64,000 nucleotides of DNA from Pedobacter sp. W3I1 (GCF_030816015.1 NZ_JAUSXN010000001.1:1860001-1924000); one strand, 5' to 3'; counted from the first letter of the stretch, positions 35,515-45,319 are shown. A program made the numbers and translations. The notes: generated by a model from the letters alone, not told the origin.

Positions 35515-36195
35515 CTAATGAGCCAAAAATGGTTGCACCCTCTCTAAGGCAAAAGCCAGTTGTTCTTCCTGGGTAAGGTCGGTGTTATCTAGAATAATGG
35601 CATCATCAGCTCTAACCAATGGACTTTCCTTTCTGGTGGTATCGGCGTAGTCGCGGTGTGCAAGGTTTTCAAAAACTTCTTCTAAAGTAGTTTCGTTATT
35701 GCCTTTGCTCTCCAGCTCCTTAAATCTGCGTTCAGCTCTGATTTTTGGGTCGGCTGTCATAAAAAACTTCACAGGAGCATCAGGGAAAACGGTAGTGCCA
35801 ATATCACGGCCATCCATTACAATATTTTTAGATTTACCCATGCGTTGCTGTTGTTTCACCATTTCATGGCGAACAATTTTATGTGCTGAAACCTCACTTA
35901 CATTTTCAGAAACAGGCATTAAACGGATTTCATCTGAAACTTCTTCACCATTAAGGGTGATATGGGATTCGTAATCGCGGGAGTGAAAATTGAGTTCGAT
36001 ATGTTGTAGTGCATCAACAACTTTAGTATCATCTGCACTATCGATGTTATTTCTTAAGAAGTAGAGTGTAACGGCACGATACATCGCTCCGCTGTCTACA
36101 TAAATGAAACCTAATTTTTTAGCCAATGCTTTCGCTAATGTACTTTTCCCGCAAGATGAATAGCCATCTATCGCTATTACCAGGTTTTTCTTCAT
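35515..36195 (-). CDS. cmk: Cytidylate kinase
   Basis: The enzyme phosphorylates CMP and dCMP with ATP in the cytoplasm. Residues 8-17 include the P-loop GYSSCGKST, followed by YVDSGAMYRA, the NMP-binding signature of Cmk. The central VMDGRDIGTTVFPDA and the ERRFKEL lid segment are also characteristic. The 226-residue length is normal. ATG 36195 lies 7 nt after a -7 box, so the mRNA may be nearly leaderless. A degenerate G/T tract follows the stop in the gene's direction. Confidence 0.96.
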   Translation of the reverse strand: MKKNLVIAIDGYSSCGKSTLAKALAKKLGFIYVDSGAMYRAVTLYFLRNNIDSADDTKVVDALQHIELNFHSRDYESHITLNGEEVSDEIRLMPVSENVSEVSAHKIVRHEMVKQQQRMGKSKNIVMDGRDIGTTVFPDAPVKFFMTADPKIRAERRFKELESKGNNETTLEEVFENLAHRDYADTTRKESPLVRADDAIILDNTDLTQEEQLAFALERVQPFLAH

Positions 36196-36202
36196 CGTAG
36201 CA

Positions 36203-36210
36203 CAAAGGTA
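36203..36210 (-). promoter_or_regulatory. -7 box (TACCTTTG) directly upstream of cmk
   Basis: The minus-strand TACCTTTG matches TAnnTTTG, with 7 nt (TGCTACG) before the ATG. The predicted transcription start falls at or next to the start codon. Confidence 0.5.
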
Positions 36211-36323
36211 AAAAATAGAAACAGAATGCTGAATTTTTTCCGGGTATAAAGATAGATTCTAAACAAGATACTGCTAAAACATTGATTTGCTGGATGTGTT
36301 TAACTATAAAAACAAATTAATTT

Positions 36324-36848
36324 ATGTTACTATCTGAAAGAATGTTGGCGGCGCTGAATAACCAGGTTAAATTGGAAGCCGAATCATCACAAGTTTACCT
36401 GGGCATTGCCTCATGGCTAGAAACCCAGCCCGGTTTAGAAGGTTATACTGAGTTTTTTTACCGCCAGAGTGACGAAGAACGCCACCACATGCTTAAGCTG
36501 ATCCATTACATTAACGACCGCGATGGACATGCAATAATAACGGCTTTAGATATGCCAAAAAATTCTTTCACACAGGTAATAGAAGTGTTCCAGGATTTTT
36601 TGGATAATGAGTTATTGGTGTCGAAAAGCATTAACGATTTGGTAGAACTTTCGCTGAATGAGAAAGATTATCTCACGTTTAAATTTTTGCAATGGTATTT
36701 AGATGAACAACTGGAAGAAGAAAAAATGGCGAAAACCATGTTAGAGAAACTTCAATTGGTTGGTAGTGATAGGGGAGGAATTTACCAGTTAGATAAGGAC
36801 ATTGTGGGTTTACGCAGCAAGGTAAGCGAATCGAAAGAGGGAGAATAA
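36324..36848 (+). CDS. Ferritin
   Basis: The 174-residue protein is a four-helix non-haem ferritin that oxidises and stores iron in a 24-mer shell. The ferroxidase residues are visible in LEAESSQVYLGIASWLE (first Glu), FYRQSDEERHHMLKLIHY (Glu and His) and LDEQLEEEKMAKTML. The length fits bacterial Ftn rather than the shorter bacterioferritin, and no haem-binding Met pattern is evident. It precedes arfB by 38 nt, but arfB has its own -7 box, so they may be separate transcripts. Confidence 0.93.
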   Translation: MLLSERMLAALNNQVKLEAESSQVYLGIASWLETQPGLEGYTEFFYRQSDEERHHMLKLIHYINDRDGHAIITALDMPKNSFTQVIEVFQDFLDNELLVSKSINDLVELSLNEKDYLTFKFLQWYLDEQLEEEKMAKTMLEKLQLVGSDRGGIYQLDKDIVGLRSKVSESKEGE

Positions 36849-36874
36849 ACTGTTTTAATTAACTTCCAAATTAT

Positions 36875-36882
36875 TACTTTTG
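36875..36882 (+). promoter_or_regulatory. -7 box (TACTTTTG) directly upstream of arfB
   Basis: TACTTTTG matches TAnnTTTG, followed by CGGC and then ATG 36887. The mRNA would be leaderless. The -33 region has only a T-rich stretch. Confidence 0.5.
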
Positions 36883-36886
36883 CGGC

Positions 36887-37297
36887 ATGTTGCCTACAAG
36901 AGAAGAAATTTTACGATCAGTTAGCTTTAAAACTTCCAGAAGTGGAGGCAAAGGTGGGCAAAATGTAAATAAAGTTTCGAGTAAGGTAGAATTGATTTTC
37001 GACCTGGAAACAGCTTTTTATTTGGATGAAGATGAAAAAATACTTTTAAGATCTAGACTAGAAAACCGTTTGGACACTGAAGGTTTATTGCATATCGTTT
37101 CGCAAGAGGATAGGAGCCAGCTGCTGAATAAAGAGAAAACGGTAGCCAAGTTGATTGAATTATTAAAGCGATCGCTTCAGGTTCAGAAGAAAAGAAAAGC
37201 AACCAAAATCCCTAAAGCAGTTATTCAGAAAAGATTAAAAAATAAAGCTGTAAATGCAGGTAAAAAAGAAAACCGTAGAAAGCCACCGATTGATTAA
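36887..37297 (+). CDS. arfB: ArfB-like ribosome-rescue peptidyl-tRNA hydrolase
   Basis: Residues 19-30 (SGGKGGQNVNKV) carry the GGQ catalytic motif (23-25) of class I release factors. The 136-residue protein lacks codon-recognition domains and ends in a basic tail (KKRKATKIPKAVIQKRLKNK...KKENRRKPP) that would enter the empty mRNA channel. This is the ArfB/YaeJ design, which frees stalled ribosomes lacking a stop codon. It is convergent with the L,D-transpeptidase gene, with 3 nt between. Confidence 0.92.
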   Translation: MLPTREEILRSVSFKTSRSGGKGGQNVNKVSSKVELIFDLETAFYLDEDEKILLRSRLENRLDTEGLLHIVSQEDRSQLLNKEKTVAKLIELLKRSLQVQKKRKATKIPKAVIQKRLKNKAVNAGKKENRRKPPID

Positions 37298-37300
37298 AGT

Positions 37301-37816
37301 TTACGGTCTGATTTCTATTTTAGTTCCAATATTTACAGCATAAAACAATTCGTCTACTTCGTTATTAGTTAGCGCCATGCAACCATTTGTCCAATCGAAA
37401 AGTCGTTGAAATTTGCCAATAAAACCTAACTTATTTCGAATTCCATGTATTTTAATGTCGCCACCAGGTAATTTGCCCAGTGTTTTAGCTTTGGCGCTAT
37501 CTTCTTTATTTGGATAAGATACTCCAAGATTTTTATGGTAACCGCTATTTGGGTTTTTTGCATTGATGAAATAAACCCCTTCTAGTGTTTTCTCATCACC
37601 TTCAAATTCCTTGTGGCCAACCGGGCTGTCGCCCAACGAAATCTGATAAGTTTTAATCAATTTTTGCTTTGAATAGGCCAGTAATTGCCGATTTGATTTT
37701 TTAACAATGATATAATCGATTTCGGTATTTGATGGAAGTTTTTGTTCGGGATATAAATTGTAAATAGCCGCACCTAGTATGAATAACAAAAATGTACAGA
37801 GAATCACTTTTTTCAT
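37301..37816 (-). CDS. L,D-transpeptidase (YkuD) family protein
   Basis: The 171-residue protein has an N-terminal TM or signal anchor (residues 3-20) and a YkuD domain. The catalytic motif is split as HG (124-125, IKIHGIRN) and TNGCMALTN, with the nucleophile Cys146. Family members cross-link peptidoglycan or attach proteins to it in the periplasm. The usual Ser before GC is Asn here. It is convergent with arfB. The region upstream of its ATG is a repeat-filled gap. Confidence 0.88.
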   Translation of the reverse strand: MKKVILCTFLLFILGAAIYNLYPEQKLPSNTEIDYIIVKKSNRQLLAYSKQKLIKTYQISLGDSPVGHKEFEGDEKTLEGVYFINAKNPNSGYHKNLGVSYPNKEDSAKAKTLGKLPGGDIKIHGIRNKLGFIGKFQRLFDWTNGCMALTNNEVDELFYAVNIGTKIEIRP

Positions 37817-37867
37817 ATTCTGTAATTATTGATTAACGAGTTAACCAATCAAACAATTAACCTCCAT

Positions 37868-38014
37868 CAGTTTACAATTGGCAATTTTCAGCTAACAGTT
37901 ACCTATTCAATTAACCTTTAGTAGTTTACAATTGGCAATTTTCAGTTAACTGTTACTTATTCAATGGACCAGTTTAACAATTAACCTTTAGTAGTTTACA
38001 ATTAGCTTTTCACA
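37868..38014. repeat. Tandem degenerate repeats between lpxR-like gene and L,D-transpeptidase gene
   Basis: Near-identical blocks starting AGTTTACAATTGGCAATTTT begin at about 37868 and 37922, and a shortened one (AGTTTACAATTAGCTTTTCA) at 37992, so spacings are 54 and 70 nt. AATTAACC words fill the rest up to the stop at 38046. Confidence 0.7.
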
Positions 38015-38045
38015 ATTAACCAATTGAAACAGTTAACCAATTAAC

Positions 38046-38996
38046 CTAATTCTTTCCAAATCGATAATACAAACTCAAACCACCATAATTCTGTGCCTTG
38101 GCCACACTTTTTACCTCTTTGGTTTTAAAAATCACATTAAAATCTGCTGTAAATCTTTTTGAGCTATAATTCACACCAAACTGCTGTTCAAAAACAATCG
38201 GTTTTACACCAAAAGTTAACGGACTATTATCGTTAAATAAACTTCCTTGTATGGTGGCATCGTAAGCAACAACGTTTAATTGTGGTTTTACATAAAAGAA
38301 AAACTCCGAATTGTTTAAGCTTTTTGTTTTCGAATTTCCGATCACTGCATTGTGGTAAGCACTGTTGAACAATTGATTTAATTTACCGGCTCTAAAAAGC
38401 ACCGATGCACCCAAACCCGAAAAAGTTGTTCCTAAGTTGGCATAACCCTGAGCACTGATATCCACAATAGGATCTTCAGGTCTAAAAAGTAGTTTGCTAT
38501 AATTTGCCGCAAGGTTTAAAGCCAGTTCATTTTTAATCTGGTAATCCCACCCTGCAGGGGTATAAAAGCCTACGGTTTTGTGTAGAAAACGCTGTGCAGT
38601 TTGAGCAAGTGAGTTAGGGCCAACCGTTCCCAGTTCTACACTGGTTTTTAAAACACTCTCATTTTTATAGAAAACAGTGTATGCACCACCTGCATAAAGA
38701 TAACCTGCAAAAGGCCTGTCCTGATCTTCTTTATTTGGTACCTGACCCCAGTAAGGCGTATACATTTTTTGTCCGGCAGAAATTTCGTAGGTCTTTTTCT
38801 CTATTTTATCCGATAGTTTTTCGGTATTAATGGCATGGCGGAAGTAGATAAATAATCCGTTAGTATAATATCGATCGTTTAATGTGGCCAAATAAGCATC
38901 GTTTTCGGTTTTGAAACCGAATTCGTTTTTAAAAGATTGAGCAAAACTGGTTGAAACAACCAAACAAAAAACTATAGTGAATAAAAATGATCTCAT
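38046..38996 (-). CDS. LpxR-like (DUF2219) outer membrane lipid A deacylase family protein
   Basis: The 316-residue protein has a signal peptide (residues 1-19, ending STSFA) and starts FKNEFGFKTENDAYLATLNDRYYTNGLFIYF. The ENDAY...DRYYTNG pattern is the N-terminal signature of LpxR/DUF2219 proteins, which remove the 3'-acyloxyacyl group of lipid A at the outer membrane. The strands alternate to the end, GGLSLYYRFGKN, as in a 12-strand barrel. The catalytic Asn/Asp cluster lies in this opening segment. ATG 38996 directly follows the T-run of the lon terminator, so translation initiation is unusual. The name is from the signature; activity is inferred. Confidence 0.8.
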   Translation of the reverse strand: MRSFLFTIVFCLVVSTSFAQSFKNEFGFKTENDAYLATLNDRYYTNGLFIYFRHAINTEKLSDKIEKKTYEISAGQKMYTPYWGQVPNKEDQDRPFAGYLYAGGAYTVFYKNESVLKTSVELGTVGPNSLAQTAQRFLHKTVGFYTPAGWDYQIKNELALNLAANYSKLLFRPEDPIVDISAQGYANLGTTFSGLGASVLFRAGKLNQLFNSAYHNAVIGNSKTKSLNNSEFFFYVKPQLNVVAYDATIQGSLFNDNSPLTFGVKPIVFEQQFGVNYSSKRFTADFNVIFKTKEVKSVAKAQNYGGLSLYYRFGKN

Positions 38997-39001
38997 AAAA
39001 A

Positions 39002-39024
39002 AGCCCGGGCAATTTACCCGGGCT
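39002..39024 (-). terminator. Intrinsic terminator of lon, abutting the lpxR-like start
   Basis: AGCCCGGG (39002-39009) and CCCGGGCT (39017-39024) form a GC-rich stem followed on the minus strand by TTTTTT, which runs into ATG 38996. It lies 55 nt after the lon stop and occupies the place of the downstream gene's ribosome binding site. Confidence 0.85.
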
Positions 39025-39079
39025 ATAAAAGTATTTATTGTAAATGGATTTTTGATCGTTAATCCAAAAGAATTAGCAA

Positions 39080-41551
39080 TTAGTTTACAATCGGAGCAAT
39101 TTTAACGCTTAAATCTAAAGGTTTTTTTACCTTATTTTTAGTTAAGGCCAATTCAATTACTTCACTCATTTCGGTAACATAATGAAACGTTAAATCCTTG
39201 ATGTAACTTTCTTTAATCTCTAAAATATCTTTACGGTTGCTTTTGCAAAGGATAATTTCTTTAATGTTTGCCCTTTTTGCTGCAAGAATTTTTTCTTTAA
39301 TGCCACCAACAGGAAGTACTTTTCCACGCAAGGTAATCTCACCTGTCATGGCTAAATGCTGTTTTACTTTACGTTGTGTAAATGCCGACGTTAAGGCGGT
39401 AAGCATCGTTACCCCGGCAGAAGGTCCATCTTTTGGCGTAGCACCGGCAGGCACGTGAACGTGAACATCCCAGTTGTCAAATAAAGTATAGTCTATATCA
39501 AATTCGGCTGCATGGGCGCGTAAATAGGCTAGTGCAATAACCGCCGATTCTTTCATCACATCACCCAGGTTCCCCGTTAAAGTGAGTTTGCCTTTCCCCG
39601 GGCTTAAGCTCGATTCGATAAATAAAATATCACCTCCAACACTCGTCCAGGCCAAACCTGTTACTACTCCAGCCACTTCATTGCCTTCGTACAAGTCTTT
39701 ATCATAAATCGGGGCACCTAAAATACGCTCTATATCTTCGTTGCTTAAAGTTGAATCGTAGGTTTCTTCCATCGCAATTTTTGTGGCCACACCACGCACT
39801 AAAGAACCTATTTTTTTCTCCAAACCACGCACACCCGATTCTCTGGTGTAATCCTCAATCACTTTTTCGATCAGTGGCGTTTTTAGGTTAATATCCTTAG
39901 TTTGTAAACCATGGTTTTCTTTCTGTTTAGGCAACAGATATTTTTTAGCAATTTCTATTTTCTCTTCAATGGTATATCCGTTTACTTCAATAATCTCCAT
40001 ACGATCTAACAAAGCAGGTTGTATAGTGCTTAAAGAGTTTGCTGTTGCAATAAAAAGGATGTTTGATAAATCGTAGTCCATTTCTACATAATGATCGTAG
40101 AAGGCGCTGTTTTGCTCAGGATCTAATACTTCAAGCAAAGCTGATGATGGATCGCCACGATGGTCGGTTCCTACTTTATCAATCTCATCCAAAACAAAAA
40201 CAGGATTATCTGCTCCAGCTTTTTTAATAGACGAAATGATACGCCCTGGCATCGCACCGATGTAAGTTTTACGGTGGCCACGAATTTCTGCTTCATCGCG
40301 GATACCGCCTAAAGCCATACGTACATACTTACGACCTAATGCTTTTGCAATCGATTTTCCTAAAGATGTTTTACCAACTCCCGGAGGGCCAACCAAACAT
40401 AAAATCGGCGCTTTCATATTGCGCTTTAATTTTAATACTGCTAAGTATTCTATAATACGTTGCTTAACTTTTTCTAAACCAAAGTGATCTTTATCTAAGA
40501 TACGTTGTGCTCTTTTTAGGTCGAAATTATCTTTCGTAAACTCGCTCCAGGGTAAATCTAAAAGAAGTTCCAAATAATTTAACTGAACAGAGTAATCAGG
40601 AGCGGCAGGGTTCATTCTACCCAACTTATCTAATTCCTTATCAAAATGTTCAGCAACTGGTTTTGCCCATTTTTTCTTTTTGGCCTTTTCTTGTAAAGCA
40701 TCAAACTCCAGATCGGCAGAATTGCCTCCCAGTTCTTCCTGAATGGTTTTTAGCTGTTGATTTAAAAAATAATCGCGTTGCTGTTTATCTAAATCGGTAC
40801 GCACTTTTGATTGGATCTGATTTCTCAGCTCCAGCATCTGCAATTCAACCATTAAAAGTTCCATTACCTTTTGCGCTCTTTCCTGCAATTTATCCATTTC
40901 AAGGATTTTTTGCTTATCGGCCATTTCGGCATTCATATTTGATGAAATGAAATTGATCAAAAATGAATTGCTCTCAATGTTTTTAAGTGCAATACTGGCT
41001 TCGCTCGGAATATTTGGCGAAAGCTGGATAATCTGTGCAGACATCTCGCGGATAGAAGCGATTAATGTTTTAAACTCTTTATCTGCCTTGTGCTTTTGTT
41101 CTTCGAATTTTTTAACAACTGCTTTAATATAAGGTTCGTTTTGCACCTCTTCAATTAAGCTGAAACGTTGTTTGCCCTGGATGATTACGGTGGTATTTCC
41201 ATCAGGCATTTGCAACAGTTTAATGATGTTTGCAACCGTACCAACCGTGTTAAGTTGCTCAAAAGTAGGATCTTCAATGGAAACGTCTTTTTGAGAAACC
41301 ACCCCAATAATCTTATTTCCTTTGTAAGCTTCCTTAATTAATTTAATCGATTTGTCTCTTCCAACCGTAATCGGAATAACTACTCCTGGAAATAAAACTG
41401 TGTTTCGCAAAGGCAATATCGCCAACGTTTCGGGCGTTTCCTCATTGTTCATTTCCTCTTCGTCTTGTTGAGACATTAAGGGAAAAAATTCGGTATCCTC
41501 ATTTATGATTGGCATTGCTGTATGGAAATCAAATATATCTTGTTTACTCAT
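39080..41551 (-). CDS. lon: ATP-dependent protease Lon
   Basis: Lon degrades misfolded and regulatory proteins. The N-terminal substrate domain ([20 protein letters not shown] onward) is followed by an AAA+ module with the Walker A GPPGVGKT at about residues 388-395 and [10 protein letters not shown] as Walker B. The protease domain has the catalytic Ser in [11 protein letters not shown] and Lys in [13 protein letters not shown] use ATG 41551 (823 residues); the in-frame TTG at 41575 is less likely. The gene is monocistronic and ends in a strong terminator. Confidence 0.96.
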   Translation of the reverse strand: MSKQDIFDFHTAMPIINEDTEFFPLMSQQDEEEMNNEETPETLAILPLRNTVLFPGVVIPITVGRDKSIKLIKEAYKGNKIIGVVSQKDVSIEDPTFEQLNTVGTVANIIKLLQMPDGNTTVIIQGKQRFSLIEEVQNEPYIKAVVKKFEEQKHKADKEFKTLIASIREMSAQIIQLSPNIPSEASIALKNIESNSFLINFISSNMNAEMADKQKILEMDKLQERAQKVMELLMVELQMLELRNQIQSKVRTDLDKQQRDYFLNQQLKTIQEELGGNSADLEFDALQEKAKKKKWAKPVAEHFDKELDKLGRMNPAAPDYSVQLNYLELLLDLPWSEFTKDNFDLKRAQRILDKDHFGLEKVKQRIIEYLAVLKLKRNMKAPILCLVGPPGVGKTSLGKSIAKALGRKYVRMALGGIRDEAEIRGHRKTYIGAMPGRIISSIKKAGADNPVFVLDEIDKVGTDHRGDPSSALLEVLDPEQNSAFYDHYVEMDYDLSNILFIATANSLSTIQPALLDRMEIIEVNGYTIEEKIEIAKKYLLPKQKENHGLQTKDINLKTPLIEKVIEDYTRESGVRGLEKKIGSLVRGVATKIAMEETYDSTLSNEDIERILGAPIYDKDLYEGNEVAGVVTGLAWTSVGGDILFIESSLSPGKGKLTLTGNLGDVMKESAVIALAYLRAHAAEFDIDYTLFDNWDVHVHVPAGATPKDGPSAGVTMLTALTSAFTQRKVKQHLAMTGEITLRGKVLPVGGIKEKILAAKRANIKEIILCKSNRKDILEIKESYIKDLTFHYVTEMSEVIELALTKNKVKKPLDLSVKIAPIVN

Positions 41552-41868
41552 TATCACATTTTCCGCTAACGACAAACTGGCAGTTTAATCGTATTCACTT
41601 TGTTTAATTTTGGTATTAAGTTAATAAATTCAACTCTTGTGCCAAAGTGAAAATAATATTAATCTTATGTTAAAAAGGCAGAGTAATATAAATATTTTCG
41701 CCAATATCATATAAAGCATATTTTAGCGTTTAAGCTAATGTTTAGGGCATTTGGTTTTGAATGAAAGAAAATTAAAAACTTTTAAATTATCAGAATAGGA
41801 TTATATTGCAAAAAATTTCTCCTATAAATTTGGTTAGGCGTTAGATTTGTTAAACTTATTACTCATAC
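41552..41868. other. Gap of about 317 nt with candidate -7 box
   Basis: This is the AT-rich divergent region between lon and the TPR gene. TAGATTTG at 41842-41849 matches TAnnTTTG and lies 19 nt before ATG 41869. Nothing else is seen. Confidence 0.35.
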
Positions 41869-42489
41869 ATGAACTATTTTAAAAAGGCGATTTTAGGATT
41901 AATTATTTTTACATCAACTAGTAGTTTCGCACAAAGCAGTTACGAAAGAAGCATGCAGGCTATGATGAAAGGTGATTATAAAACTGCCGCCATACAATTA
42001 GAAAAAGCTGATACTAAAACGCCTGATAATGCAAATGTGCTCCAGATGCTTGGATATTCTTATTTCCAGAATCGCGAATACGAGAAATGTATTGCCACTT
42101 ACAGCCGGTTATTAAACATCAAACCTACAGAGGTTTCTGCTTATTATTATCGTGGTATAGCAAGGTTAAAAATTGCTAACGACCCTAAAGAATCGTTAAA
42201 TACTATGCGCGAAAACTTTTATTTGGCATCTCTCAAAGATTTTACAAAAGCCATTGAAATTAATGGTGATGAAGATGCGCAGATGTTTCAGAACCGTGGT
42301 TTAGCTTACAAAGATTATGCAATTTTCAGATCTTTTAAAGCCAAGAAAAAAGAAGAAAAAGCAGCTTGTGTTGCTTTGTTTAATAACTCTATTGCTGATT
42401 TTCAGAAGGTATTAACCTTACAGCCATTAAGAAAAGATATTATCGATTGGGTAACCTACGATAAGGCGCAGATTGCAAGCCTAAAATAA
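41869..42489 (+). CDS. Secreted TPR-repeat protein
   Basis: The 206-residue protein has a signal peptide (residues 1-21, ending TSSFA) and three TPR motifs (MQAMMKGDYKTAAIQLEKA, NVLQMLGYSYFQNREYEKC, EVSAYYYRGIARLKIA), with another near SLKDFTKAIEINGDEDAQM. It is probably a periplasmic adaptor. It is monocistronic, between a divergent lon and a convergent lipoprotein gene with a shared terminator. Partners are unknown. Confidence 0.85.
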   Translation: MNYFKKAILGLIIFTSTSSFAQSSYERSMQAMMKGDYKTAAIQLEKADTKTPDNANVLQMLGYSYFQNREYEKCIATYSRLLNIKPTEVSAYYYRGIARLKIANDPKESLNTMRENFYLASLKDFTKAIEINGDEDAQMFQNRGLAYKDYAIFRSFKAKKKEEKAACVALFNNSIADFQKVLTLQPLRKDIIDWVTYDKAQIASLK

Positions 42490-42504
42490 ATACAACCTTT
42501 AAAG

Positions 42505-42540
42505 AAAAATGGGACTCGAAAATATTCAAGTCCCATTTTT
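42505..42540. terminator. Bidirectional terminator
   Basis: AAAAATGGGACT (42505-42516) pairs fully with AGTCCCATTTTT (42529-42540). It lies between the convergent TPR gene (ends 42489) and the lipoprotein gene (ends 42542), with T-runs in both directions. Confidence 0.9.
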
Positions 42541-42541
42541 T

Positions 42542-43072
42542 TTATTTCAGTTTTCCAATAACTGAATACTTCTTTTCCTTTAGCAATCTGATTTTCTGTT
42601 GCTTTTTGATCATGTAAAGGCTATCTGGGGAGTAGGTTAAAGTATCCTGAGATTGGTATAGGATATTTTTATTATCGATAATGATCTCTATTTTGCCTGC
42701 TTTCTGGCCTTTCCAGGTTATAGAAATCTTCTTAATAGGGATTTTTTTACTATCGGAAGTATAAATATCTACGCCATTTTGTTCTCTTACTTTAAAGCTT
42801 CCCTTCCAGGAGGTTTTATTAATGTCGGCATTAACGAAAATAGCTAATTCTTTTGCCCAGTCAGTAATTTTAGCTGTTTTGTTTTCGGCTGCTCCATTCA
42901 CACTTACGGTTTTATTTACAATAGGGTTTAGCCTTTGTAAGCGCGAAATTTCTTTTCCAAAATATCCTTTTATATCGAAATACAGTAAATCAGTATTTGC
43001 TTCAGCTTCTTTTCGCTGGTTGCAGGAAAACAATGCCAAAGCAAATACCAGGATATAAAGTTTTTTAATCAT
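42542..43072 (-). CDS. Hypothetical lipoprotein (176 aa)
   Basis: The N-terminus is a lipoprotein signal ending ALFSC, with Cys17. The mature part starts NQRKEAEANTDLLYFDIKGYF and is mixed helix and strand (ISITWKGQKAGKIEIIIDN), with no named domain that I recognise. Its start overlaps the gpmI stop by one base, so the two are co-transcribed. A conserved gpmI-lipoprotein link would be by position only. It ends at the bidirectional terminator. Confidence 0.7.
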   Translation of the reverse strand: MIKKLYILVFALALFSCNQRKEAEANTDLLYFDIKGYFGKEISRLQRLNPIVNKTVSVNGAAENKTAKITDWAKELAIFVNADINKTSWKGSFKVREQNGVDIYTSDSKKIPIKKISITWKGQKAGKIEIIIDNKNILYQSQDTLTYSPDSLYMIKKQQKIRLLKEKKYSVIGKLK

Positions 43073-44595
43073 TATACTAAAACATTTCCTGTCATTTCTT
43101 CTGGAATAGCCACACCTAATATTTTTAAAATAGTAGGGGCAATGTCGCCTAATTTGCCATTTGCAATGGTTTTATAATCCTTATCGATTAAAATACAAGG
43201 AACCAGGTTGGTTGTATGCGCAGTATTGGCAGATCCATCACCATTTACCATAAATTCGGAGTTTCCATGATCGGCCAAAAGAATAAACGAATAACCATGC
43301 TCCAGTCCTTTGTTTACCACAGTTTCTGCACATTTATCTGCTGTTTCTACGGCTTTTACCACAGCATTAAAAACGCCTGTGTGGCCAACCATATCTGGAT
43401 TAGCAAAGTTTAAGCAAATAAAATCGGCCCATCCTGTTTCCATTTCTTTGGTAATCGCATCAGTAATTCCTGCGGCACTCATTTCAGGTTGAAGATCGTA
43501 GGTGGCTACTTTCGGTGAAGGAATTAAAAGGCGTTTTTCGTTTGGAAATTCAGCTTCCCTTCCGCCAGAGAAGAAGAAGGTTACATGAGGGTATTTTTCG
43601 GTTTCAGCAATACGGATCTGGTTTTTATTGTTATTGGCCAATACCTCACCAAGGGTTTGGGTTAAATCATCTTTAGTGAAAATTACATTTACCTTTTCAA
43701 AGCTCTCATCGTAGGTAGTCATGGTAACATAATACAACGGCAGTTTATGCATCTGCTGTTCCGGGAAATCTTTTTGCGTTAATGCAGCAGTGATTTCACG
43801 ACCTCTATCAGTACGGAAATTGAAACAGATGACCACATCATCATTTTGAATGGTAGCAACCGGAGCACCATTAGCCTGTGTTAATACAATTGGTTTTAAA
43901 AACTCATCGGTAACGCCATCAGCATACGATTTTTTGATAGCAGCTAAAGCATCCTGGGTTTTTTCGCCAATGCCATTTACCATTACATCATAAGCTTGTT
44001 TAACGCGCTCCCAACGATTATCGCGGTCCATTGCATAATAACGGCCAATCATGGTAGCCAATTTAGCATTGGTATTTTGGATATGGTTTTCCAGATCAGT
44101 AATAAAGCCCAGACCAGAGTTTGGGTCAGTATCGCGGCCATCTAAAAAGGCATGAACAAAAGTATTTGGCACATTAGCTTCATTTGCGGCATCGCATAAA
44201 GCTTTTAAATGTTCGATATGGGCATGTACACCACCGTTTGATACCAGACCGATGAAGTGAACCGCTTTATTGTTCTGCTTAGCATAATCGAATGCACTCA
44301 CCAAAACCGGATTGCTGTGCAATTCTCTATCGGTAATCGATTTGTTGATTCGTCCAAGCTCCTGGTAAACTACCCGACCTGCACCTAAGTTCATGTGCCC
44401 AACTTCTGAGTTTCCCATCTGCCCGGCTGGTAAACCTACTGCTTCACCAGATGCTTCAAGCTTAGAATTTGGATATTTCTGTAGTAAAGAATCGAAAAAA
44501 GGAGTATTGGCGGCATATGCAGCATCAGAATTATCTTGTTTTCCGTAGCCCCAACCATCTAGAATTATAAGTGCGAGTTTTTTATCGTTTACCAT
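43072..44595 (-). CDS. gpmI: 2,3-bisphosphoglycerate-independent phosphoglycerate mutase
   Basis: The enzyme interconverts 3- and 2-phosphoglycerate in glycolysis, using two manganese ions. LALIILDGWGYGK holds the first metal Asp and MGNSEVGHMNLGAGR holds the phosphoserine nucleophile Ser63. FVHAFLDGRDTDP, MIGRYYAMDRDNRWER and ILLADHGNSE are further signature segments. The 507-residue length is normal. A lipoprotein gene overlaps its stop by one base. Confidence 0.97.
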   Translation of the reverse strand: MVNDKKLALIILDGWGYGKQDNSDAAYAANTPFFDSLLQKYPNSKLEASGEAVGLPAGQMGNSEVGHMNLGAGRVVYQELGRINKSITDRELHSNPVLVSAFDYAKQNNKAVHFIGLVSNGGVHAHIEHLKALCDAANEANVPNTFVHAFLDGRDTDPNSGLGFITDLENHIQNTNAKLATMIGRYYAMDRDNRWERVKQAYDVMVNGIGEKTQDALAAIKKSYADGVTDEFLKPIVLTQANGAPVATIQNDDVVICFNFRTDRGREITAALTQKDFPEQQMHKLPLYYVTMTTYDESFEKVNVIFTKDDLTQTLGEVLANNNKNQIRIAETEKYPHVTFFFSGGREAEFPNEKRLLIPSPKVATYDLQPEMSAAGITDAITKEMETGWADFICLNFANPDMVGHTGVFNAVVKAVETADKCAETVVNKGLEHGYSFILLADHGNSEFMVNGDGSANTAHTTNLVPCILIDKDYKTIANGKLGDIAPTILKILGVAIPEEMTGNVLV

Positions 44596-44768
44596 TTTTA
44601 TTGTAAAATTTATTGATCCACATTAAAACATTTTCATGTATAACATGTTTTAATGTTTTGTTTATATGGCAAATATAACTTTATTGAAGCTTATACAAAT
44701 GAAGAAATCCTTTTTTTGATACGCTAATGGCATAATTTTAGCTATAGGGTTCTGTATAAAATACAGAA

Positions 44769-45167
44769 ATGATCCGGAGCTTATTTTTACTCATTATTAG
44801 TTTATCATCATTATATCACCCTACAGCTCTTCAGGCAGATATTATTGATGATTTATCCTCGTATTTTAAGGCAGGCAATTCAAAAGAAATTGCTAAAAGT
44901 TTCGCCTCAACCATCGAACTTATTATTGTTGATGAAGAAGATGTATACTCAAAAGCACAAGGTGAACAGATTTTAAGAGATTTTTTTGTTAAACATCCTC
45001 CGGTAAAAACAAGTATTTTCCATAAAATTAATACCAATCCAAATTATCGTTTTGGTGTAATTATTTTAAGTACTGCCAAAGAGACCTTCAGGATTTCTAT
45101 CACCATGAAAAAATTCAATACCAGCTTTTCGATTACCGAATTAAGGATTGAGCCTGCTAAGGATTAA
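44769..45167 (+). CDS. DUF4783-like secreted protein
   Basis: The 132-residue protein has a signal peptide (residues 1-23, ending TALQA) and an NTF2-like body (DDLSSYFKAGNSKEIAKSFA, SKAQGEQILRDFFVKHPP, FRISITMKKFNTSFSITELRI). The pattern matches DUF4783 proteins, which in Bacteroidota often sit beside nadC, as here. It is presumably periplasmic. A ligand or partner is not known. Confidence 0.75.
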   Translation: MIRSLFLLIISLSSLYHPTALQADIIDDLSSYFKAGNSKEIAKSFASTIELIIVDEEDVYSKAQGEQILRDFFVKHPPVKTSIFHKINTNPNYRFGVIILSTAKETFRISITMKKFNTSFSITELRIEPAKD

Positions 45168-45271
45168 TTGGACATTACGAAGTTTTGCCACCGCTATGCC
45201 TGCACCAACTTTGTAAGTCGCGGAGGTTAGGAACTTCTGAAGTTAACAAATCACTTTATCCCTTCAGTAAA

Positions 45272-45301
45272 TTGTCTGCTAACAAATAATTCTTATTTTT
45301 G
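45272..45301 (+). promoter_or_regulatory. Promoter of nadC (TTG - 19 nt - TATTTTTG)
   Basis: A -33 TTG at 45272-45274 and a -7 TATTTTTG at 45294-45301 are separated by 19 nt, the expected Bacteroidota spacing. This is the best full promoter in the window. It shows that the TTG at 45299 cannot be the start of translation. Confidence 0.6.
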
Positions 45302-45319
45302 CGGCATAAAATCTACATT

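Noticed and set aside
45299..45319. TTG 45299 as the nadC start
   Set aside because: It lies inside the TATTTTTG -7 box, so it is not in the mRNA; TTG 45320 gives a typical NadC opening.
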